The position numbers and the translations under genes were made by a program. The notes under the pieces are model-generated. The model did not search any database. It was not told where the DNA came from and saw nothing but the letters and a program-made list of their open reading frames with translations. This document shows, piece after piece, positions 12,460-23,498 of a stretch of 64,000 nt of DNA. The DNA comes from Whitmania pigra (Eukaryota > Annelida > Clitellata > Hirudinida > Haemopidae): assembly GCA_021613335.1 (NCBI GenBank), contig JAJTWR010000465.1:84501-148500 (forward strand), given 5' to 3'. Each line of letters starts with the position of its first letter. Within the stretch, counting starts at the first letter, position 1.

Positions 12460-14539
12460 ATGAACGCATCCAATTACAGCCTATCTGGTGATTCATCATG
12501 GCTCATCGAAAGGTTAACCGATGACGTCAGGAATGCCACAACGACGATATCGACCAATGGATCTATCTCCATCACAAGATCTTTAGTGCTGATCGTCCAA
12601 TCCAGTACAACGACGATCGCACCGCCATCCTCCTCTGCAACGGTCCTTGTAGTCGTCAACGTGACCTCGAACAGCGCCTATTATTGGTCAACGACTGCTG
12701 CTCATGAGGATTTGGATCAGATCAGCACAGCTCTCTTGTGGCTTCCGTACGTCATCTTTACCATCGTTTTGCTGGGTCTCATTGCCGTGTCTTTCCTGAG
12801 GTTCCACTGCGAGAGAGGGAACCAATACAGGAGGAGACAGGCAGAGATCAGCGACAAACTGCAGCATGGAAGCATTCAAGACAGTCTCAGACTCTTACCA
12901 ACGAGTACCCAAGAAGCTGAGTTGATGACGAACTTTCAATTAGGAGGAGGAGTTTCGCTCATGCCAGGTTCTGCCCTTCAACAACCGAACGGGTTTGGAC
13001 CCACGAAGGATGGCATACCTCAGCATATGAATCTCTTTGTCCAATATTCGCAGGTAAGATGTGCAATATGCTGCCCGTGATAATATTTTCCAAATGATAT
13101 TTTTCTATAATTTATTACCATTAACTCGGGCTGCAGACTCTGATGTCTTTGTAAGTTTTTTAAAGAAATTATTGCTTATAAACTGAAAATGCAGCTCGCA
13201 ACTGCATGAAGAGGGCTAAACACGTTTACCAAAGAAGTGTTAGTGATATTTATTTTCACACCACCTAATCAACTGAGAATTAAAATAACATTGAAAGTAC
13301 ACCAACACATTACTGATGCTGCTTAGTTTAGAAAAGAAGCCTTTCAGAGACGACAAAGAGGCTCACATGTCAGAGGGACTGACCACCTGCATAGGAGCAC
13401 AAAATCCCAGTCATTCATCACGTACATTTCACGTTTCTTTCATCCAAATGAATCATCCTTTGTCGGAAATTCTGCCGTGAAACTAAAACATTCATTCTTC
13501 AGTTCTCGTTTTCGTTTGAAATATTCACGCTTGATAATGATGCTCTTCATAAAAAATAATTTGTTATGCGATAATCCTGAATTATGATAAATAATGACTA
13601 AAAAGATTTTATTTAGTCTTCTTTTTAGAAAAAAGAAAAAAATATTGTGGCACTGAAGGGACGCACTAAATTCTTGTAACAATTATTCACAACAAAACAA
13701 TGAATGGCTATTCTTCGTGGAAAATGCAGTAAATTAGGTTACGTTGGAAGAACTACGGATGGAGAAATACGATGAACTTCATCGTTGATGTTGCTTCATT
13801 GCAGAACATGTGTTCTTTTATCATCTTTAGTTCAGAACTAATGGCAATGGTCACCAAATTTAATTGTTATTTCCAAAAGATTTTAACATTTGATTGTTTG
13901 AGAAACTTACAGTCTTCATTTCTCCCATTTTCAAACTGACATGGAAATAAAATTTAAGGGCAGTGAAGTAAAATATGAAAATTAAAAGTCGACACCAGTT
14001 TTAAAAACACGTGAATGAATAAATAAATAAACAAATTAATTTTTAAAAAGTTTTGCTCAAAATTTTAATCATTTCAGATAAATCCTGGCAGCAAAGCACA
14101 CGACGAAGAGCAGGAAGATGACACGTGTCAAATCGTTTCAATCGATGAGGACAAACAGAAGAAGAAGCACCATTCACAACTAGAGGATGAACTCTTGAAA
14201 TCCGACCACAAGTCCAAAAAAATGTTTTTCTTCAGCGGAAAGGACAACCGGAAGAAAGGTGGAAGCACGGGCAGCGGTTCACGGCGTCCCATCGTCTTCA
14301 CCTTCAATTGCAACGGAAGCATGGTCGACGTGAGATGTGGCAACGAAGAGAGAACCAATACTTTCAGGCTCAGTGGAATGAATTACCTCTCGGATGATCC
14401 GACGTCCGTTGAATACGACAAGCACAGGACTAGCAAGAGACCAAACAAACAATTGGCGGCTAAATACTCCAAATCCCGGCCTCACCTTCATCGGGACAAC
14501 AACGAAAACAAGCAACCGCTGCATCCAAAAGTGATGTGA
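12460..14539 (+). CDS. single-pass membrane protein, unrecognised family
   Basis: There are two coding exons, 12460-13053 and 14078-14539, giving 351 residues. The first exon starts after a good acceptor (ATTTTCAG at 12391-12398). ATG 12460 is the first ATG in that exon and an in-frame TAA lies upstream at 12433. The donor CAG|GTAAGA and acceptor ATTTCAG|ATA are both phase 0. The N-terminal part is Ser/Thr-rich with sequons at N2, N5, N25, N33 and N67. A hydrophobic helix spans about residues 91-113 and is followed by an Arg-rich stretch (RGNQYRRRQ), so an outside N-terminus and a cytosolic C-terminus are likely without a cleaved signal. The cytosolic tail has an acidic then Lys-rich segment and ends in PLHPKVM. 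I do not recognise the family. The stop codon overlaps the next open frame. Confidence 0.75.
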
Positions 14540-14541
14540 AA

Positions 14542-15777
14542 ATGATTCGTCAGAACACCTTACCACCTCAAATAACCAACGGTTTGCCTAACGAACCGAC
14601 TAAGCGCCTTGTTAAAAACCAGTCCTTCGACATAGCTCCATCTGTTTCCACTCTCGATCTTCTGAAACAGGGGGCTCATTCCTCTCACTTCATAAAGTTT
14701 TCAAATCCGTCGACCGTAATTATTCCTTCTTCAACTCCACTGCTCTTTTCTCAAGCGGCTTTCACTCAAATGCATCTGACTTCGGTTAACTTTGCTGCTT
14801 CATTGATGAGTCCACAGTCATCCGCGTTGAATGTCAATCGAGGGATCATCCATCCTGCGATCATAAATTTGCCTCTTTCTCCGCCTGAAACGTCGCTTGG
14901 AATTGGCATTAACCGTCCTATTCGTCCTCGTGCAGAATTGCCTCAGCAAGCATTTCTTAATTTTCATCAGATGTTCACTCAGCCCACCTACACGTTTCCA
15001 TCTTCGCAGCGTCAGCATCATCAACAGCATCAATTTCCGACGCTACTTCAGTCGCCCACTTCAGAAAGCGCCTATTTATCTCAGCAGAATGCCAACAAGG
15101 AAAAGTTGTTGATTCAAATGCACCAGCAACAGTCACTGCTCCACCAGAAGCTGCTTCAAAATAAACAGCAGTTTGCCCACTTAAAGCAGCAGAAAACTTT
15201 TGATAGAGAGCCTTTCGTTTCCTACGCCATGGAAGGTTTCCCTAGTTGGCCTCAAAGGCCTCAACATTCGTGCCCCCATCAACCCAAGTCTACTCCGATG
15301 ACCTGTTCTCAAGAAGGTCAGCAACTGATCATCAGTTTGCAGGCAATGGAGAAATTGCAACAAGCCCAACATCAACAACCTGCAAAAGTTTCTGTTCATC
15401 AGCCGATAAGGATGCCTCAAGATCAGAATGCCACAGGTCAAACCAGCAAGCGACCCGGTCCGCTGAGCAAGCAACAGCGTTCTATGTCCCAGGAAACTCC
15501 TCAACGGTGTCGAAGTTCCAGCAAAACCACTCAATCGTTTTTAACACAGCAACAGTTCTCTAAGGGTCTGACATCAACAGCATCAACTACAGCAACGACA
15601 ACTACTTATCCTTCTTCTCTCGCTCACCAGCCCTTCTTCAGCGCTCGACGACAGCATAACAAAAACGCTCAAACCATTTTCGCGGCCAACAGAGCGCCAA
15701 TCTTTGGGACAGAAAAGCGGAGTAGAGAAACGGAGATTGAAAACGAAGCACTTCTTCTGTGGCGGAAACAAATTTGA
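14542..15777 (+). CDS. Gln-rich open frame in -1 phase directly after the membrane protein
   Basis: A frame of 411 codons plus stop runs from ATG 14542. It opens three bases after the TGA of the preceding gene and is in -1 phase to it. Codon use and composition look like real protein rather than chance: it has Pro/Ser/Gln-rich low complexity, a QMHQQQSLLHQKLLQNKQQ stretch and few hydrophobic segments, as in cytosolic scaffolds. No domain is recognised. It may be the C-terminal half of the membrane protein, joined by a frameshift, an assembly indel or an unseen splice. It could also be a separate reading unit. Joined, the product would be about 760 residues. As the sequence stands the two frames are separate. 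Confidence 0.6.
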   Translation: MIRQNTLPPQITNGLPNEPTKRLVKNQSFDIAPSVSTLDLLKQGAHSSHFIKFSNPSTVIIPSSTPLLFSQAAFTQMHLTSVNFAASLMSPQSSALNVNRGIIHPAIINLPLSPPETSLGIGINRPIRPRAELPQQAFLNFHQMFTQPTYTFPSSQRQHHQQHQFPTLLQSPTSESAYLSQQNANKEKLLIQMHQQQSLLHQKLLQNKQQFAHLKQQKTFDREPFVSYAMEGFPSWPQRPQHSCPHQPKSTPMTCSQEGQQLIISLQAMEKLQQAQHQQPAKVSVHQPIRMPQDQNATGQTSKRPGPLSKQQRSMSQETPQRCRSSSKTTQSFLTQQQFSKGLTSTASTTATTTTYPSSLAHQPFFSARRQHNKNAQTIFAANRAPIFGTEKRSRETEIENEALLLWRKQI

Positions 15778-16009
15778 AGTTCTTCATAGGTACAAAGTTC
15801 TTCCTAGATCTACTGCATTCACACGAGATGTAAATTTATTACCATTTTGTTGTAAAATTGTGAAAATATCTAGAAATGTAACGGCATTGAGTGCTCCACT
15901 TGCAATTTATTTGCTTTTAATTCTATCAGTGCATATTTCAGGTAATCGAATCTCGTTATTTTTCCAGTACAGTTCCAGGAAATTCTACTTTGCTAGATTT
16001 CAACCATAA

Positions 16010-18570
16010 AAAGTTCCAATCGCGCGTTCATTTGCCAGACACAGTAATTTCTTCGTCGACATCATTTCTCCCTCGAAAATATTTCATATTATTTTACAAG
16101 CCATCAACAGGAGTTTCACTAAATGAGGATTTCATTCTAAATTGGCCACCAATTCTCTAATATTTTTTCAACATACTCCGCTGGTAATTTCCAAAGATAA
16201 AAACTGATGGCTAGATAAATTTCTTTATTATTCACTTTTTATTAGATTTCCTGTAAGTAGAGTTTGTTGCTTCAGGATGTTTAGGATGAAAGGAACATGA
16301 ATATGTTCGAGTCGAAAAGGTGGTGATGTAAAACTGGAAATAAAAAGAAAGTTTTGAAACACAAAAGTGGAATTTCATTTGCCTGGAATGTATCGTTAGC
16401 GTGTTAGCTGTAATCGAAAACGTCAAGCATCCAATATATTTTTGTTATATTTTTCTATGAATGCGTGGCTTAATCTCTCCGTTGAAAGTTTTGTTTGTTT
16501 TTGGGTTGAAAAGGACTTTAATCGATATGTAGAATGTTCATTTCGTATCAAGAATTCTTCTCTCCTGCATTTACCTGTGCACAATAAAATTTGAAGACTT
16601 TGGACGGCAGGCACACCTGTTATTCCACTGACAGTCTAATCAATTTTGTCTTCGTTACGAGCGTTAGAGTTCAATGATTTTTTGAAAGTTTCTCAATCAT
16701 GTAATTTTAATTATTAAAGTGTAATTTATATTATTTAATTGTAATTTTTGTTATTTAAATTTGATTTTATTTAATACTATTTTCTGGTTGTTTTTTGTGA
16801 CTTTCAAATTGAGATCAGTTGATATGAAAATGTGTTTAATTTTCATTTTTTTTAAATAAATTTTAGCGATACCCTTTATATTAACCGAAATTAACAGTTT
16901 TATTGAGTTGCTAAATAGTTATAAACTAGTGTTATTATTATTGTTATTGTTGTTAATATTATTAATGTTTTTGTTTCACTAAACGTTTATTCAAAGAAGA
17001 AGGGGACCAATTGCTGAGTCGTGATATACAATCCCATTGTAGCAATAATATTCATATTTCGTTCGGCTTTGAATTCCTTATTTTGCACATCGCATGGTTC
17101 TAGTCATTTCCATGAGTGATACAAGGCCGACATTTCTGGTTTGATTTAACGCACGTCATTAATATTTTCTAACACTTGAAAGAAATCGTATTTTGTCTTT
17201 TTCTTTCTCTTTTCTGATATTCATTTGAACATTTTGGTCACCATTGTTATTATTAGTTCGCTTAAAGATAGTGTTATTTATTCACGTTTTCTTGTCTTGC
17301 ATGCCTAACTCACTTCATAAACGTGGCATCAGTCCTTCTTCTCTTTCAATTTATCTGAGGAATTCCAAAGAATCGAAACACACACCTCCTCATTCAGGCA
17401 TCGGTTATGAAAGGGAAGATGAATGCTCACCCAACAGAGGATTAATGACTCGATAGTCTTTCAAAACATTCATCATTATCATCACCAACATATTCATCAT
17501 CATCATCGACGCTGTTATATAATTGGTATATATGAATAAATGTAACAACCACAAGCTGTTTCAAAGACTTTTTGATAAGCTAATTTAAAATCAGAAAATA
17601 ATACCCAGTTCCAAGTTAATCCAAAAAAATCGAAATTTCTATCAAATATTTACAATGCTTCCATTATTTACCAACTTATCAAGCGATAATATTCTAATCT
17701 TTTACTGCTTGTGAGGTATAAGTTCAAGATTTGTGTTTGTGACTTCAGTTGATTAGCAAAATTATTTGACCTCAGGTTTAGCTCAATTACAAAGCCGTTC
17801 CCGGTCACACTGCAAAACCTAGTCAATGCGACCAGCCGAGATCTTTACCATCAATCAAATAGAAATTTTACACCAATATCCATTATTCGTTGGAAGATCT
17901 TTCAAAACTAGAAACCAATAGTTCATGATTAGGGTCGCCGAGTAGGGTGGGAAAGGGAGCGGCAACTTTTTAGGGCATGCCCTGGTTTGCAAAATGCTAA
18001 AATATTACAACCATGACCCCTTTTTTAATTCCTATCTTCAAATACACAACTTATGTGCCAAGGCATTGAGCCTAGGGCCTTAAATCTTTGCCAAAGGCTC
18101 TGCTCTAAAGTAAATTTTAAGGAGATATTTGCTTAGTAATATGCTTCTAATTGTTGCAGAAAATAACATAGTCCCGAATTTTCTTTCTTTTAATTATCGT
18201 CTCCGATATAAATTACCAGCCATAGGAGAAGGATGTAATACTAATCATAACAAGCAAACAATTTTCACAAACTCTTAATTTGAGGAATATTTTAATCTAA
18301 AATATCTTTTAATAACTCTTTCTAATAAGTTGCTAAATCAAAAGAAACATTTTTAGTACGCATCATTAAGAATAAAATGCAAGTCAAATCAAAGATTATT
18401 AAAAATATAAGCATGTTCAAAGCTTCGGACAATAATCTCTAGGTATAATGAAGCCTAAACAATGTTTTATCGAATAATATTGCATTTGCAGTAACATGTA
18501 CTAAATTTAAGTCCTAAAAAACATAAAACGGAAAAGCAGACTCAAAAATTGTAAAATCAAATTCCAATAG
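16010..18570. other. no gene seen
   Basis: AT-rich intergenic sequence between the + strand gene ending at 15777 and the - strand gene ending at 18582. Short simple-repeat patches occur near 16935-16970 (TTATTATTG) and 17470-17505 (CATCATTATCATC). No coding or repeat unit is supported. Confidence 0.5.
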
Positions 18571-18581
18571 TTCCATAAATT

Positions 18582-21554
18582 TCATTGAGCCTGAATCACG
18601 AGTTTATTCAAACCAAACAAAAAAGCTATTCCAAATCCTGATCTAATAATATTGGCAGAAGAAGAAACCGTCACAGGTGTAAACTTGTTGCAAGTACCAA
18701 AACTTTCTGAAAGATTTCCTTTGACGCATGTGACCCTTTCACTGCCTGAAAGACGATATCCGGAACTACAACTGATCTGATAAATCACGTTTGTCAAGTT
18801 GTTTGTATCATAAATTAGTTGAACTTTGCCATTCGAGATGTTGACATTCAAAAGACATGTTTCACTGATTTCTTTGTACATGGATTCAGTATCACTGGCT
18901 TGCTTTTTAACCTCAATATTCGACAGAGCGACACTGATGTTTCCAGTGACATGAAGATCAAAAAGGCAACTCATGTCTCCATTGCATCTGGAATCTGACG
19001 GGGGGGTTCCAAAAAATGGAAGAAAGTTTGTGTTCTGATAATCTCTCCAAGATAATCCATCAGGATAAGAGAACAAGGAAGTGATTTCGTTAGTTGCCCA
19101 CTGCATCCCGAACTGATAATGAATATCTTGGTTAGAAGAATTTCTTGAAATAAAAGTTTTATTAGGCAGCATGAGATCGTTTTCTGGATTGTCATCCCAA
19201 TTCCCAATCAAACCGTAGACTTGTCCTTTAAGCCGCTGCTCCAACATGACGATTGCGTGAAGAATTCCATTCAAAGCCTGAACTTGCAGTTTTAAACCAA
19301 GAGAAGATTCGACATAAATATTTGTGCTGTTGGAAAATTCCACGCTGATGTTCCCTAAGGACCACACTCCAGAGTACAAGATATCGTTTCCAGCCTTCAC
19401 TTTCAAGGTTTTAAGAGCAGTCAATTCTACTTGAATCACTTGTGAAGTTGAAGATTTTATGGCAAACGCTGAAAAGTAACTGGCTTGCTTTGGGATTCCA
19501 TTATTGTCGATATATTGACTCATTCTGACCTGAACAGATAACTCAGGAGCTTGTAAATATATAAATTCTCCAACAGGGTTGAAGTCGTAAGACATGTTGT
19601 CCATGGTGATAAAATGTGGATCTCCGTTAGCTCTTCTTACAACTGGTGGAACAAAATATCTCGAGTCTACAGAAGGACGTTTTTCATAATATTTGTCGCA
19701 TTTTGACGTCAATTTGCAGCAAAGAAGATACGGTAAAACATCTTTCATGAAATGTTGGAATTTAGACTTGTTTGAATCGTACATGTCTAAGGTACCACCA
19801 CCAGGAGGTCCTATCAGCAGTTGATTGTCGCTGTTGTAGCAGCATTGTGTGGCAATGTTGTCGGGATTGTTTGTGCTTCTGTAGCAACCTTTAGAACCGG
19901 GATGAAAAAATGAACACAGACTGAAAAAGAAAAGGAATTTTTTCGAGGGATGACAAGCATCGTCCTTTTCAAAATTCCCTGGCAAAGAAACAGGAAAGTT
20001 TGGTGGAACTGAAGGCTGGCAGGGATTTCTTCTGGATTCTCGGTCTTTTATCCTTTCCATTTCCTGTTGATTCGGTTGCAGAATGTGCCAAACGTCACAC
20101 GACAATTGCACTGCAATGTCTAAAACAACACGTCTAAAATAGGCTTTACCTACAAAAAGAAGAATCTTCCTTATTAGTGGGAAGATGCTCCTTTTTAGCC
20201 GAGTTGAAGTTCCAAATTGACTTGGTTGATAATCAAAAGTTCCAATGTTTGGCACTTTGATGGATATCTGTTGTCTGCTGAAACCAACAACGTTTCCATT
20301 GGCATCTACTTCAATGTCTTCCTGAACACCACTGAGCAGAATGTTGTTTTCACTTGTTGTTGCATTCCAATCGAGAGTGAATGCTTCATCAATGTTACCC
20401 CTATTTACTTGAAATTTTGAAAATTCCACAATTTCATCATTTTCATCGTGAGTTATGATGAAACTTGTGTAAATCTTGTCATCATAGCGGATAATTAATT
20501 GAATCATTCCGATATTATCGATATAAGGAGATACACATTGAACTTTGAGGTTATCAACTACCGAACAATTTACGTCAATATTTCCAAATTCCACATTTAT
20601 CGATGTCTGATTTGTTTGAAAACAAGGACCGGTTATCAGTATTTCTTGACCTCCAAAATAAAACACTTTCTTGGGATAGACTTCCAAAAAACCACTAGAA
20701 CTGCAAACACTTGAAATCTCGCTGGTTATCGAAAACATCCACTTTCCAGCTTCACCCACGTTGCTTTCTTCTAAAGCATATGCAGAAATATTTGCAGTAT
20801 TTGAATTTGGAACCAAGAAATATCGCTTTCCATCTCCAGCATTAAATCCGATTTGGGCAAATTCGTATCCGAGTTTGTCGTAAAGAAAAATAACAAAAGA
20901 ATCGATGCCGTTGCTGGTGAGGATGGTCTGATGATTAACGACTTTTTGGCATGGGTGTACAGAGCTTCCTCTGCAACCGAATCTTGGAACATTATTAAAG
21001 GTTACAATAAAAGCCCACGAACTTCTGAAAGAAGAATAAGTCACAAATCTCGATCGGACTTCATTCGAAATTGATGTCAAAAGATCAGGATCAAACACTT
21101 CTCTGTAAAATACATCTCCACCTTCTCTTGGATCGCTGTCGACCCAATAAGCTGCCACACATTTCGTTCCATTTAGTGGAAAAGGAGAGGGAACATATGC
21201 TGTGCTTCCTTGGCCAAAGAAAATAATTCCATTTGTACTTACGTGAATAGCTCTGAATAGTTCTCCGAAGAAAGGAAGATCGAAAGACAATGGAATTGTT
21301 GTAAAAGCATCATCTTGTCTTGCCAAAGCCAAATCGTTTGTAACATTTCCGAAAGGATAAAATATCACCCCTTGAGTCGGGGTTGAAGAACATATGAAGA
21401 TGAGCGCCAGGAAGCTGTCGGATTTAAATTTTATGAATTTTTACCTTTCTAATCATTTCGCAATTTTTATTATTTTAAGCAATATATCTATTTAGTAAAA
21501 TGTTGCTATATTGGTCGCGATATTCTAAAATACTCACAATCCATTTTTTTCCAT
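18582..21554 (-). CDS. secreted NIDO-IPT-AMOP-VWD-sushi protein (Mesh/SUSD2-like)
   Basis: Exon 1 is 21538-21554, only 17 coding nt (MEKNGF start). It is followed by donor GTGAGT and a 121-bp intron; exon 2 is 18582-21414. The splice completes a Phe codon and creates a clean signal peptide (FFLALIFICSS), giving 949 residues. Domains in order: NIDO-like at about 90-235 (FNNVPRFG), IPT/TIG at about 240-325, and a basic RLKR site near 411 that could be a furin cut. AMOP follows at about 470-595 with its Cys pattern, then VWD at about 605-790 (GDPHF start, GLIGNWDDNPENDL end) and sushi at about 858-915. The C-terminus has a short hydrophobic tail that may be a GPI signal or a weak anchor. This order matches insect Mesh and vertebrate SUSD2, proteins of epithelial junctions or the cell surface. 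In SUSD2 the GDPH motif is a cleavage site and is kept here. A broken paralogue lies at 25.7-25.96 kb. Confidence 0.85.
21538..21554 (-). other. 17-nt first coding exon of the Mesh-like gene
   Basis: ATG plus 14 nt, then GTGAGTA. Joining to 21414 restores frame exactly and supplies the Met and n-region of the signal peptide. Exon 2 on its own has no in-frame ATG before its hydrophobic segment. Confidence 0.75.
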
Positions 21555-21639
21555 CTTTAATGATCTTTTCTTTTTGACTAATTTAAAAAATTAAAAAAAA
21601 ACACTAGTCATTAAAATATATCATTTTTTATAAATATAA

Positions 21640-21770
21640 TAATAATAATAATTAATTTATAAAGCGCAATGTGCATAGCGTCAGAGGCGCTTTGTGTCTT
21701 CGATGTCCCATTAAGTCTTGAAAAGGTGGGTCTTCAGGTGACACTTGAAGAGCTCCAGGGAAATATATGA
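21640..21770 (-). mobile_element. LINE/SINE 3' tail with ATT repeat
   Basis: Read on -, this contains GGAGCTCTTC, CACCTGAAGA and GGACATCGAAGACACAA, then GCGCCTCTGACGCTATGCAC and an ATT-type repeat. The same order occurs at 35.04-35.2 kb (+) and, more diverged, at 62.18-62.27 kb. It is a recurrent non-LTR retrotransposon 3' end. Confidence 0.7.
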
Positions 21771-22784
21771 GATTAGACCACTTTATTTTACACAAGCTAC
21801 ATTTTAATATCAACTCAGTGTTTTCATCGCTTTAATTCAAACTTTAGAAATACATTCTCGTTACTGTTAATGTTTACATGTTGAAATAGTTTAGGAAATC
21901 ACTTACTTTGTGACGGAACTTCAAACGGCGTAGAAATTCTGTTGAAGAAAGTGCAGTCATTCGGCGTAGAAATTGCATTTTTATAGATTCATGACCGAAT
22001 AAATTAAATTTGAATCAATATGTAATTTCCTTCTCATTTGGCAGGTACTTCCTCTTATCGTTTCATTACCTTAAAGTAAATAATTATTCTGATTTATTAA
22101 AAATATTCTTTTTAAAATATGCTAAAATTTAATTGCAACTGAACATGAAAATATACTTAAATTAAAATAAATAATAGAAATTATTCATAATGCGCAATTT
22201 TATTGAATTTCGCATCCTGTTTCTTTTTTTGGAAGTGCCAAAGCTAACTAATTCTTGTTCAGAAGAAACGTATTCAAATGGAAATTAAGTCAAGCATAGA
22301 TTGAGATTTATGGATCCGCCTCTTTAAATGAATTTACGCTGAGGAACCAGCTTTTGTTGAGCTGTTTAGACTTTTCCTAGCCTGAAGTTAACTGACGACA
22401 CCAATTAAGGTAAGAATTTGCAATACAAAGGATAATTATAGCACTACACGATGTCACTTCTACTGAAAGTATTTGAAGTTATTATCTCCGTCTAGTTCTA
22501 AGTATTTCTAAATCTACAAAATTCAAAAAAATCCAAAATGTTTAATGTTTGAATTTTTACAGGTAGGCATCCGACCGGCCTTGTAAATGTTTTCACATTG
22601 ATTGCAATAAACATGTCGCGCGGGGTTGTTAATATCGCAGTATCGGCATTGGTATCGGCGATACTCGATACCAATACTTTTTTAGAGCGATTTAAAATTA
22701 CAAAAATTTTAAATATTAAAAATTTGAAATAATGCCATTTTATATATATTTTTATTTGATGACGCTGAACTTTAAGGGAGTGAT

Positions 22785-22960
22785 TTAGTTGAAGGCGAAT
22801 CAAAATCAGAGAATTTTGAACGTTTGAATATTGACGGTCTATTGAAAAACACTGATGGTTTTGAAGATGATGAAAGTCATATATATAGATTTCCTCACCG
22901 TTGGAAATGTGCCTGCCTTACTCTTAATTTAGTGGCAACAACCATGGACTCCTAAATATA
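22785..22960 (+). pseudogene. hAT transposase fragment (middle region)
   Basis: The + strand reads FEDDESHIYRFPHRW followed by KCACLTLNLVATT. This matches the conserved 'CxCHTLNL' region of hAT transposases of the ZBED type. It runs into a stop within 30 bases. A second fragment that would follow it in the family is at 25.11-25.27 kb, on the other side of the LTR element. Confidence 0.6.
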
Positions 22961-23177
22961 CAAATTGATTTAATCACATCTTATTCAGACTATTGTGATT
23001 TTGATAATGAACTTAATTTTCTATTATGTAAATCTTTATTCAATTGTTCAAGTAAAAAGTTTGTTAAAACTGATTCTAATGTAAATTATAAAAGTGTTCA
23101 AGGAAAGATTAAAAAATTAATAAGTTAAACATGGTGCTGTTTTATACGTTTCTATATAAAATACGCTCATATCATAT

Positions 23178-23485
23178 TGAAATAACCCGGGGGTCCGCAA
23201 ATAAGTAAGTTAACTAATAAGTTTATTAGAGCAGGTATTCAGTTAACGGAACTGAATAATAGAAGTTAAGCGTTTAAGGAATTGAGGTACTTAAGGATGC
23301 AAATGGTTATTTGGGCTTCTAAGTTGTCTTGATTCTCGTTGTTTGTCAGGTGATTATCGAGAATGCTTTTCTGTAGCAAAAATAGATCCCACGTGCCCGG
23401 AAAAGATGCCAAATATAATTAAGTATAAATTTAATTATATAGCAATATAAACCTAATTAATTTCCAAAAATCTAAGTTTACAACA
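23178..23485 (-). repeat. 3' LTR (relative to the element)
   Basis: 308 bp, TG...CA on the + strand reading. Compared with its partner it has one extra C in AACCCGG and one T fewer in the TTATAT tract. Confidence 0.9.
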
Positions 23486-23498
23486 TTACACCCTCCTT
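23486..23498 (-). other. polypurine tract
   Basis: On the minus strand AAGGAGGGTGTAA directly precedes the TG of the 3' LTR and overlaps the ORF stop codon. This is the expected plus-strand primer position. Confidence 0.75.

Noticed and set aside
15181..15534. 117-codon minus-strand frame
   Set aside because: A shadow of the Gln-rich + strand frame.
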